This document shows, in pieces, positions 15,986 through 22,972 of a DNA stretch of 33,202 nucleotides. The position numbers and the translations under genes are program-made. Every line of letters starts with the position of its first letter. Position 1 is the stretch's first letter. Where the stretch lies: positions 1-33,202 of the forward strand of contig NZ_CALEFV010000049.1 in NCBI RefSeq assembly GCF_937877005.1, given 5' to 3'. Under the pieces are notes generated by a model. That model saw only the letters and a list, made by a program, of their open reading frames with translations. It was not told the DNA's origin and did no database searches. Source of the stretch: an uncultured Fibrobacter sp. (GTDB lineage Bacteria; Fibrobacterota; Fibrobacteria; Fibrobacterales; Fibrobacteraceae).

Positions 15986-17923
15986 ATGTTCCGTTGGTAC
16001 TGGTTATGGTATGGTCTGATTTTGGTCGCAGGCCGTTTTTCGCTACTTCTATCACTCTATTGCCTAAAAACACCTTATGGCGGAGTCTTTGTCGACCGTA
16101 TTGACAAATTTCTGTGGCACACACTTTATGTGGAATCTGGCGTATGCATGGCTTTGGCAACCTGTTTTTACGCCATATCTTTTTTCGTCCGCGGCAAGGG
16201 TGTCCAAATTTTAAAGGCCATTTCAATTATCCTCGGCTCACTCTATCTTATTCTTGCCGGAACCGATGACGAAATCATGCGCTGGATGAGCCAGAAGCTA
16301 TCCTTCTCGTTTATCAGCACCTACATTCTGGCGTTTTCCGACACCGAACTCGCCTCGAACATTTTCTGGGGTGACGCCTCCCACTTTTTACTGACTGTCG
16401 GTATCGTAGTCTTTTTTACGGCCGCACTTGTCTTCTTTACGCTCAAAAAGAAACAGAACATCTTTTTTGCCACTCCCTACAAGAAAAACATCTTGTCTCT
16501 GAGCATCATGTTTATCCTCGCCGTCGTCGGCTGCACCTCGTTCTGGTGGTACAATCCTGTATCGCGCAGGCAAGTACGCATCAAGCCCGTCATCTACAGC
16601 TTTACAGACAACTTCCTTGAAATTCTCAAGACAAGGAATCCTCCTGTCGACTATCGCGAAGGAGTCATCGCACTCCGCGGAAATCCCGATCAGGAATACC
16701 CCTTCTGGAAAGAAGCGAATAACGAAAAAGCCTCTCTCGATGCATTCAAGGCCAAGACTCTTGAAGAAAAGCCGGACATCATCCTTTTCACCATAGAAAG
16801 TCTGCGAGGCTGGACCAACGACATGCGCGTTGAAGAAAACTGCAAGCGCGCGCCGCACCTTTGCGAACTCGTCAAAAACAGCCTCTACTTTCCCTATGCC
16901 TACAGCGTTGGTTCTCCCTCTATTGAAGGTCTACTCGGCATCATGGAAGGCGTCTTGAGCCTTCCTCATCATGTGTTGCTCAACAGCTATCCCAACACAC
17001 AGATGCGATCCATTTCTGAAATTCTTCGCGACGCCAATTACCATACCGAGGTTCTTATCGGTTCAGACCCGTATTTCGACAACGGAATGGTCTGGTTCCA
17101 AAAGTGGTTTGATTACGTAGAATACAACCCCGAGAATCACAGTGATGTCGCCATGGCCCACCGCTTTATTGAGCACTATAAAACACGACCCAAGGACAAG
17201 CCGCTATTCTATCATTGGATGAGTTGCAGCATGCATATCCCGTTTGACCTTCCCGAAGATATGGGACCAAAACCGGACGACATTGACGAAGCCTATCTCC
17301 GTGCCGTAGCCTATATGGATAGCGCACTCGGCATCATCATGGACGAAGTTGCAAAGGGGCCAAGAGCAAACAATACCTTGTTTATCTTAACCGGAGACCA
17401 TTCCCTCCCCACTAGTGAGCAAATGCCTACCGTAGAAAAGGTTGGCCAGGCTTCCGATGCCTTTACCTGGGTTTCGCTCCTATTTGCAGGCCCCGGCATC
17501 GAGCCCCGCACAGACACGCGCCCGGTCTCTCAAGGAGACATCGCGCCATCGATTATCGGCTACCTTGACCTAGATGTATCGAACCACTTCATGGGAACGA
17601 ACCTGCTTCAATGCAAGGATTCCAGCTGCACCATGGAACTTCCTCCGGTCTATTCCTTCCGCGGCGGCGACATGGCTCTGCGTAACGACTCGCTCACGTT
17701 CCTGCTCCCGAATGTCGAAGGCAAGGACCCGGCACTCGTTTTAAAGAAAGACCATGAACCGACCTGGAATACGGCTAGTCCCGTTGAAGGATTCGTGAAC
17801 GAGCAACCAACCGAAATAAGCCGCGAAGAAATACTCAAGACGACAGCTACCATGCGAGCCATTTCAAACACTTGGAAGTATATAGTCTACAGAAACAAGC
17901 TTATGCCGACCAAAGAACAATGA
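15986..17923 (+). CDS. LtaS-like membrane phosphotransferase, paralog 3, with Ser in the nucleophile position
   Basis: A 645-residue protein with five N-terminal membrane helices and an extracytoplasmic sulfatase-fold domain. Motifs: FTIESLRGW (metal Glu), GSPSIEGLLGIMEG, SMHIPFDLPED and LTGDHSLPTSE (Asp-His). The residue aligned with the catalytic Thr of the two paralogs is Ser312 (codon at 16919-16921). Serine is the nucleophile in true alkaline phosphatases, so the protein may be active with altered chemistry. An in-frame TTG at 15956 was rejected because it lies in the -10 box; the ATG at 15986 has AGGAGAGA nearby. The stop overlaps the flippase ATG (ATGA), so the two proteins are made together, which suggests that a flipped lipid-linked glycan is its acceptor. 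That link is inference. Confidence 0.9.
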   Translation: MFRWYWLWYGLILVAGRFSLLLSLYCLKTPYGGVFVDRIDKFLWHTLYVESGVCMALATCFYAISFFVRGKGVQILKAISIILGSLYLILAGTDDEIMRWMSQKLSFSFISTYILAFSDTELASNIFWGDASHFLLTVGIVVFFTAALVFFTLKKKQNIFFATPYKKNILSLSIMFILAVVGCTSFWWYNPVSRRQVRIKPVIYSFTDNFLEILKTRNPPVDYREGVIALRGNPDQEYPFWKEANNEKASLDAFKAKTLEEKPDIILFTIESLRGWTNDMRVEENCKRAPHLCELVKNSLYFPYAYSVGSPSIEGLLGIMEGVLSLPHHVLLNSYPNTQMRSISEILRDANYHTEVLIGSDPYFDNGMVWFQKWFDYVEYNPENHSDVAMAHRFIEHYKTRPKDKPLFYHWMSCSMHIPFDLPEDMGPKPDDIDEAYLRAVAYMDSALGIIMDEVAKGPRANNTLFILTGDHSLPTSEQMPTVEKVGQASDAFTWVSLLFAGPGIEPRTDTRPVSQGDIAPSIIGYLDLDVSNHFMGTNLLQCKDSSCTMELPPVYSFRGGDMALRNDSLTFLLPNVEGKDPALVLKKDHEPTWNTASPVEGFVNEQPTEISREEILKTTATMRAISNTWKYIVYRNKLMPTKEQ

Positions 17924-19329
17924 ATAATCTCGAATCCGATAGCAAATTCCTAAAGAAAGGAGCCCTTTTCAACATCCTGGGGACTGCGCTTAAAATATGC
18001 GGGCCGCTATTGACGGTGGTACTCGCACGTATTTTCGGCGCGAACGAGTTCGGTATTTTCGTTTCGACGCAAGCTTTGCTGCTAACCATTTCCAGGGCCT
18101 CCACTATCGGACTAGATCGAGGACTGCACTGGTACCTCCCCCAGAACAAGCTCCACAACCGCCCTCCACATCAGGGCATCATGGAATCGTTCTGGGTAAC
18201 CATCGCCATTTCGCTGTTTATCACGCTTATCATTTTTGCAGGATCATTCACGGATTTCGTTTCGGACGAACTCCCCTACTATGCCCTTTCCCTAGTATTC
18301 TACTCCGGCACCTTTGTTCTGAGCAATTCCTCCGAAGGCAACCGCAAGCCATGGTATGCCATCCTGATCAACGACTTTCTCGTAGCCGTACTTTCTCCGG
18401 GGGCATCGATCATTCTACATTTCTGCGACATTCCACACGCACTCCCCTTCGGCCTGCTGCTTGGCCAAATGGGCGGATTCATCATGCATTCGCTAGTGAT
18501 CCGTTCCCAGTTCAAGGACATGCCCCTCATTCCCAAGAAAAGAATTGAGAAAGAACTGGTGCTCTACTCTCTGCCTATCGGATTCAATGTTCTGACAGGA
18601 AACCTGCTGATGCGTTCAACCCTATGGATGGTTCTCTTCTTCCTAGGAGCCGAAGCTGCCGGCGTCTATGCGCTCATGACGACACTTGCAAACGGACTAC
18701 AGACCATCCGAAACGGGTTCAACCCCATTCTGATTCCGGTCGTTTCTGAAATGAACGAGGAACGCCTCAAAACAGACATCAAGCCAGTCTATTCCTACTG
18801 TGTCTCTATGGCGACCATGATCCAGATTGTCATCGGATTCTTCATCGTACTTTTCCCCGCCGAAATCATGTCGATTGCCGGCAAAAGCTTCGTGATGCAA
18901 CCCAAAGCACTCGGAATACTTCTCTTCTTCCAGCTAATTGCAACTTTTTTTGGCATGGTCAATACGATTATCGACGGTATCGGCAAGAGCATCGTGAACC
19001 TGAAGGTGAGCTTACTTGCATTGGTACTTTCGCTATTATTTGGGTTCCTGCTGATTCCGCCATTTGAACTTGTCGGAGCGGCGCTTTCCATGTTTATCTA
19101 CGGGCTTGCTTCCGCAATCTGTTATAATGTCTATCTGCTGCGCCGAAAAATGCAGCCTTACTCTCGCAAGCTATGGGTAGAATTCGTCTGGATTCTGGCC
19201 CTTATCGGGCTTTACATTTTCGTCAACATTGACGGTGTCCAGCTGGAAATGTGGCACAAAATTGCCATCTACGTAGCAACGTTGCTGATACTGGGTGCAC
19301 AGTACCTCTTCTACAAACGGAAATTCTAG
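17920..19329 (+). CDS. Polysaccharide flippase (Wzx/MATE-like, MOP superfamily)
   Basis: A 469-residue polytopic protein with about 12-14 hydrophobic helices and very short loops. It starts with FLKKGALFNILGTALKICGPLLTVVLARIFGANEFGIFV, typical of Wzx/RfbX members, where the first helix and the 'G..fG.f' turn are conserved (split here: FLKKGALFNILG and IFGANEFGIF). Such proteins flip undecaprenyl-linked oligosaccharides from the cytoplasmic to the periplasmic leaflet. I chose the ATG at 17920, which overlaps the stop of the LtaS-like gene, over an in-frame TTG at 17872 inside that gene. No ribosome site of its own is obvious, so translational coupling is likely. It ends head-to-head with a glycosyltransferase only five bases away. 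No polymerase (Wzy) or chain-length regulator is visible in the window. Confidence 0.9.
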   Translation: MNNLESDSKFLKKGALFNILGTALKICGPLLTVVLARIFGANEFGIFVSTQALLLTISRASTIGLDRGLHWYLPQNKLHNRPPHQGIMESFWVTIAISLFITLIIFAGSFTDFVSDELPYYALSLVFYSGTFVLSNSSEGNRKPWYAILINDFLVAVLSPGASIILHFCDIPHALPFGLLLGQMGGFIMHSLVIRSQFKDMPLIPKKRIEKELVLYSLPIGFNVLTGNLLMRSTLWMVLFFLGAEAAGVYALMTTLANGLQTIRNGFNPILIPVVSEMNEERLKTDIKPVYSYCVSMATMIQIVIGFFIVLFPAEIMSIAGKSFVMQPKALGILLFFQLIATFFGMVNTIIDGIGKSIVNLKVSLLALVLSLLFGFLLIPPFELVGAALSMFIYGLASAICYNVYLLRRKMQPYSRKLWVEFVWILALIGLYIFVNIDGVQLEMWHKIAIYVATLLILGAQYLFYKRKF

Positions 19330-19338
19330 GAACCCTAG
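19326..19338. other. Compact palindrome containing both convergent stop codons
   Basis: CTAGG-AAC-CCTAG holds the TAG stop of the flippase on + and the TAG stop of the glycosyltransferase on -. The two genes are five bases apart, so no separate terminator fits here. A 5-bp stem is too weak to be a sure terminator. Confidence 0.6.
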
Positions 19339-20522
19339 ATTTTCATGATAAAATTTACAGCGTATTCCAGATCCTCGACCTGACGCGCGTGGACCTGCGC
19401 GTAACGCTTGGGCGCGCGCTGTGCAAAATCCGCATAGATGCGGGCGTCGAGCAGTTGTACCAGGCGGTTCTTGATTTCGCTTACGGAATACGGGTCAAAG
19501 TACAGCACCGCATCACCACAGACCTCGGGAATCGAAGTCGTACCGCTTGCGGCCACAGGCACGCCGTAGCGCATGGACTGCACCGGCGGGTAGCCAAAGC
19601 CTTCGTTCAGGCTCGGGAATACAAAAGCGTAGGCGTTCTGGTGCAAGAATTCCAGTTCCTTGCTTTCCACATAGCCGAGCAAGACAAAGCGGTCTTTATG
19701 CTTGAGATGGCGCAGGTAGGCACGCGCATTCGTAGCGCCGGTAATGACCATCTTGTAGTCAAACGATTTGCCCTGCGATTCATACATGCCCACCAGTTCA
19801 TCGAACGCGCGGGCGGCGCGCAGGTTGTTCTTTTCCCAGCGGGCTCCGCTCGTAAGCAAGAAGTATTTTTTCGCAGTAACACCCGGCGGCAGGAAACCTT
19901 CGGGCTCATATGACCTCATGGGGCTGTAGAACACGGGAATTTCCAAATCCATGAGTTCCGGGAAGAACGCCTTGATGGAGGCGCGGCTGTGTTCGCTCAC
20001 CGTGATGGCTCGGACCTTGCGACCCTCCGGACCTGAAGTCAGCGACTCCGCCATGCGGGTCGCGAGTGCCTGATACTTGGGCTTGTAGAAATACTTTTTC
20101 CAGCTTTCGCGGTAACGCACCAGCGCTTCGAACTTCTGTCCGAGCTTTTTGGCGAAACCGACGCCGGCCCAGCTGTACTGCATTTCGAGTGCACGCACGC
20201 CATGCCAGGTAAACACAAAATCCTTGACATCAACATCCCACTTTTTTTCAAGGGAATAAAGCGGCGTGTAGAAGGTATCAATCTGGTTTTCGTCGACAAT
20301 CTGCTGCGGAGTTTTTTCGTTGATATCGAATAGCGGAATGTTCTGCGTTTTGCACGCATCGAGAATCATAGGGTCCAGATACTTGCGGCTATCGTAAGCG
20401 CAGCTGAATTGCACGCCGCGCTTGACCAGCGCCCAGAAAATCACTTCGCCGTAAGAGCCTCCGCCGTGGAACTTGGCGCTATGAATCGGCTGTACCGCAA
20501 CCAGATTGAAAAGCAGGTTCAT
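19335..20522 (-). CDS. GT4-family glycosyltransferase with variant EX7E motif
   Basis: A 395-residue GT-B enzyme. The acceptor side has a Gly-rich loop (FHGGGSYGE, 18-26). The donor side runs from LLTSGARWEKNNLRAARAF (222-240) to the signature NEGFGYPPVQSM. In the EX7E motif Glu307 is present but the second acidic residue is Gln315 (codon CAG), whereas the GT4 at 486-1691 has the usual Glu. Many mannosyl- and rhamnosyltransferases have the related EGFGLPPLE form, so the family call is safe and only the fine chemistry is in question. The ATG follows the stop of the GT8-like gene by two bases, and that TAA lies next to a GGAGG site, so the genes are coupled. Third gene of a three-gene leftward glycosyltransferase operon. 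Confidence 0.9.
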   Translation of the reverse strand: MNLLFNLVAVQPIHSAKFHGGGSYGEVIFWALVKRGVQFSCAYDSRKYLDPMILDACKTQNIPLFDINEKTPQQIVDENQIDTFYTPLYSLEKKWDVDVKDFVFTWHGVRALEMQYSWAGVGFAKKLGQKFEALVRYRESWKKYFYKPKYQALATRMAESLTSGPEGRKVRAITVSEHSRASIKAFFPELMDLEIPVFYSPMRSYEPEGFLPPGVTAKKYFLLTSGARWEKNNLRAARAFDELVGMYESQGKSFDYKMVITGATNARAYLRHLKHKDRFVLLGYVESKELEFLHQNAYAFVFPSLNEGFGYPPVQSMRYGVPVAASGTTSIPEVCGDAVLYFDPYSVSEIKNRLVQLLDARIYADFAQRAPKRYAQVHARQVEDLEYAVNFIMKI

Positions 20523-20524
20523 CG

Positions 20525-21547
20525 TTACCTCCCGAGGATTTTTCCGAGCACTCTCAAGGGGAACACGAGGAACGGCATCTTCTTGTAAATCCAGGCGAGC
20601 GACTTGGCGAAGGCGTAGCTGCGGATAATGTAGGCGCCTGCTGCCCCCACCTTGCGGGTCTGGAATTCAAATTCTTCCTTGGCGTGGGCAATCACGTCGT
20701 CATAATACTCGTTGATGGTAATGCTCTTGTCGGCATTGACCTTCACCGGAATGTTCTTCAGGTCGGTGTAGAAGTCCTTGCGCAAAATCTTGGGCAAGAA
20801 CAGGTCCATGCTGGCGGGTACCTTGTGACCGCGGGTATCGATGATTCGCGAACCGAAGAAATGCAGCACCTTCGCTGTTGGGAGAAAGCGGTTGCCGTAA
20901 GCCAGCTGGCAGTTCCAGCCACCGGGCATTTTCTGGGTAATGTAATTAAACTTGAAATTCGTCTCGGCGAGGCTCGCCATGTCGTAGGGGAAGTTCTTGG
21001 ACACGCAATAGAGCCACAGTTCGTGCCAGGTCTCAAAAAACTTGCGGGCTTCGGGAGTGTCTGCCGCAAACATCACGCCCCCGTTAAAGATTTCGTCGTT
21101 CAGAATCGGCGAGAAGCCCATCATCTTCGCGTTGTTCAAGACCTTCTTGCGGTTGATCGCCTTCGAGAGATTCGTGTGAAAGTCGAGCACCGCGTAAATT
21201 CCGCCTTTCCATTCTTCAGGAATCGAAAGGTCACCCACAATCGCAATGTCGGAATCCATGTACAGGAAATCGCCGTCAACCACATTGCGCATGACCGTCT
21301 TGAGGTAGCGGGAACGCAGCATGGGCGTGAACTTTTCGTCGAGGGTCAAAACCTTCAACTCATCCACAGCGTCCTTCAAAACTGCGCGGGGACCGACCAA
21401 AGTTTCCGCCGTCTTGTCGTCGGTCAGGAGCGTCACAAAGGCGCCCGGGTTATGCACTCGCAAAGAGGCGATGGCTACCAGCGTCTGTTCACAGAAAAAA
21501 TCCTTCGGGGAACTGGTCAGGACAAAAAGATACTTGACTGAGGGCAT
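20525..21547 (-). CDS. GT8-like nucleotide-sugar glycosyltransferase (GT-A fold)
   Basis: A 340-residue GT-A type enzyme. It opens with a strand and nucleotide-binding region (KYLFVLTSSPKDFFCEQTLVAIASL), and has RSRYLKTVM before the metal-binding DxD motif FLYMDSDIAI (Asp98, Asp100), then EIFNGGVMFAADTPEARKFF, which matches the 'NxGv.l' acceptor-side block of GT8 and related families. It lacks a signal peptide. An upstream in-frame ATG at 21592 exists inside the GT32-like gene, but the ATG at 21547 has AAGGA at good spacing and lies seven bases after the upstream stop, so I chose it. Donor sugar is unknown. The C-terminal 40 residues are basic and hydrophobic, and may contact the membrane. 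Confidence 0.82.
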   Translation of the reverse strand: MPSVKYLFVLTSSPKDFFCEQTLVAIASLRVHNPGAFVTLLTDDKTAETLVGPRAVLKDAVDELKVLTLDEKFTPMLRSRYLKTVMRNVVDGDFLYMDSDIAIVGDLSIPEEWKGGIYAVLDFHTNLSKAINRKKVLNNAKMMGFSPILNDEIFNGGVMFAADTPEARKFFETWHELWLYCVSKNFPYDMASLAETNFKFNYITQKMPGGWNCQLAYGNRFLPTAKVLHFFGSRIIDTRGHKVPASMDLFLPKILRKDFYTDLKNIPVKVNADKSITINEYYDDVIAHAKEEFEFQTRKVGAAGAYIIRSYAFAKSLAWIYKKMPFLVFPLRVLGKILGR

Positions 21548-21554
21548 ACAATCC

Positions 21555-22358
21555 TTAAATCTCAATAGGTCTCTTACTTTCGTAGGCGGCAAGTCTGTTT
21601 TCGATAGTACCTCGGGGGGCGTTTCGCAAGAAATTTTTCACCCGTTGCCAGAAAGGCCGCCAGCTTCCATTTGTCACATGTATGGCAAAAGGTTTTGTTT
21701 TTGATTCATTCAAGCTGGGCAAAAAGACTTCGCCTGGATAAATAGTCATTCCTTCAGAAATCTTTTGCAGTTCATTCTTGTATACAAATCCATACTGTTG
21801 AGCCATGTGAGCATATATAAAGGGAGAAATGTTCTTAATGTTCAATTCCCCATCAGGCAGAATGAACTTTTCCTTTTCATAATATTCCATACATTTTCTC
21901 AAGAACGGATGTCCCGCTTCGGCACCAAAAATAGCCGCCTGCAAGGCAAGCCCCGGAAGAGCAATCTGGTTCGGATCCTTCTTGGTTCCATCTTCATTCA
22001 AAAATTTCCAGGACTTATTCTTCTTAAAATGCGAAGTAAACTCTATATTCGTAAAGTAACGGTTCTCAAGAAACGGATCAAAATTCTGGTAGACGAAAAC
22101 ATCGCTATCCAGATATATTCCACCTTCGCTGAAAATCGCATACAGTCGTATATAATCACTGGCAAAAGCCCATTTCGAAAGTTGAACAGCTTCGCGGACA
22201 AACGGAACTTCATCTATGATTTTCTGACATTTTGTCATGTCCCAATGAATTATTTCGTAATCAGGACAATGACGTTTCCAGCTGTCAATACAGAGACGCG
22301 GTAAAAGCGGCAGAGGGTCATTTGAAAGCCAAATGTAATGTATCTTCTTGGGTATCAT
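21555..22358 (-). CDS. GT32-like glycosyltransferase (DxD sugar-binding family)
   Basis: A 267-residue GT-A enzyme. It begins with MIPKKIHYIWLSNDPLP, the diagnostic start of bacterial GT32 (OCH1/capsular type) proteins, and has CPDYEIIHWD, then SDYIRLYAIFSEGGIYLDSDV with the metal-binding DxD (Asp84, Asp86). Bacterial members add galactose, mannose or similar sugars to capsular or O-antigen repeat units. It is the first gene of the leftward glycosyltransferase operon. A TATATTTG box lies upstream on the minus strand; a ribosome site near the ATG is not obvious (AGGAAAAG is about 17 bases away). By eye the gene is AT-richer than its two downstream partners, which would fit separate acquisition. 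Confidence 0.87.
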   Translation of the reverse strand: MIPKKIHYIWLSNDPLPLLPRLCIDSWKRHCPDYEIIHWDMTKCQKIIDEVPFVREAVQLSKWAFASDYIRLYAIFSEGGIYLDSDVFVYQNFDPFLENRYFTNIEFTSHFKKNKSWKFLNEDGTKKDPNQIALPGLALQAAIFGAEAGHPFLRKCMEYYEKEKFILPDGELNIKNISPFIYAHMAQQYGFVYKNELQKISEGMTIYPGEVFLPSLNESKTKPFAIHVTNGSWRPFWQRVKNFLRNAPRGTIENRLAAYESKRPIEI

Positions 22359-22383
22359 AATACTATGTCTTTTCCTAACGACT

Positions 22384-22391
22384 CAAATATA
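22384..22391 (-). promoter_or_regulatory. Putative TAnnTTTG promoter box of the glycosyltransferase operon
   Basis: The minus strand reads TATATTTG, 25 bp upstream of the GT32-like ATG. A matching -35 (TCAAAA at 17-bp spacing) is weak. Confidence 0.4.
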
Positions 22392-22454
22392 AATTTATAC
22401 AGACCTTTTTTTGAGAATTATTCATCAATTCGTGCGCATCGCCCTTTTTTTTAC

Positions 22455-22460
22455 TAAATT
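22455..22460 (+). promoter_or_regulatory. Putative -10 box of the SRPBCC/UbiD operon, near-leaderless
   Basis: TAAATT ends eight bases before the ATG at 22469. No ribosome site separates them, so the mRNA would start at or next to the ATG. No convincing -35 was found. Confidence 0.35.
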
Positions 22461-22468
22461 ATTCACAT

Positions 22469-22963
22469 ATGGTTCAGTACAGTCAAACTTCATGGCAAGA
22501 ATACACTCTAGCAAACATGCTAGAAACAATGCGTTATGCCCCCATGAATGTGACTGTCGGAAAAGAGCCCGTAATCCATTACACGTTACCCAAGATTCTC
22601 GAACCAGGCGAAGCTGTCCGCTACACGGTCATCGTCGGCTTTAAAAAAATCAGCTGGACAGGCATGATTAGCGCCGTAAAGGGCAACAAGGTCATGGTAC
22701 GACTCGGCAAAGGACCTTTCCGCGGCTTCAACGCAAGCCACGAATTCGTTGATGAAGGCAACATGACCGCCTGCTATGACGAATTTTCCTTCCAGGGCTT
22801 TAGCGAATTCCCCGAGGATGTATTTGCAAAAGTCATGGATAAGGCTTCAATCATATACGCAGTCGCAAGCCGCAAGGACATGCGCGACGCTCTCCTTGCC
22901 ATCGAAAACAAGAAACAGACCCAAGGATTCGAGGCTATCGAACAATCCGCCACCGCCGGATAG
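22469..22963 (+). CDS. SRPBCC-like (START/polyketide-cyclase fold) protein
   Basis: A 164-residue soluble protein. The middle, WTGMISAVKGNKVMVRLGKGPFRGFNASHEFVDEGNM, followed by TACYDEFSFQG, follows the pattern of ligand-binding SRPBCC domain proteins (a Trp-strand, a GPFR-type turn, a HEF strand and a late acidic strand), though it is diverged and lacks a clear ligand signature. SRPBCC proteins bind hydrophobic ligands in a helix-grip cavity. It starts without a visible ribosome site next to a TAAATT box. UbiD starts nine bases after its stop, so they are probably in one operon; a role in handling a quinone precursor is possible but untested. Fold assignment is by pattern only. Confidence 0.55.
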   Translation: MVQYSQTSWQEYTLANMLETMRYAPMNVTVGKEPVIHYTLPKILEPGEAVRYTVIVGFKKISWTGMISAVKGNKVMVRLGKGPFRGFNASHEFVDEGNMTACYDEFSFQGFSEFPEDVFAKVMDKASIIYAVASRKDMRDALLAIENKKQTQGFEAIEQSATAG

Positions 22964-22972
22964 GGGTCTTCC

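Noticed and set aside
17872..17919. TTG start 16 codons before the flippase ATG
   Set aside because: It lies inside the preceding gene with no ribosome site. The ATG at 17920 overlaps the stop in the usual coupled form.
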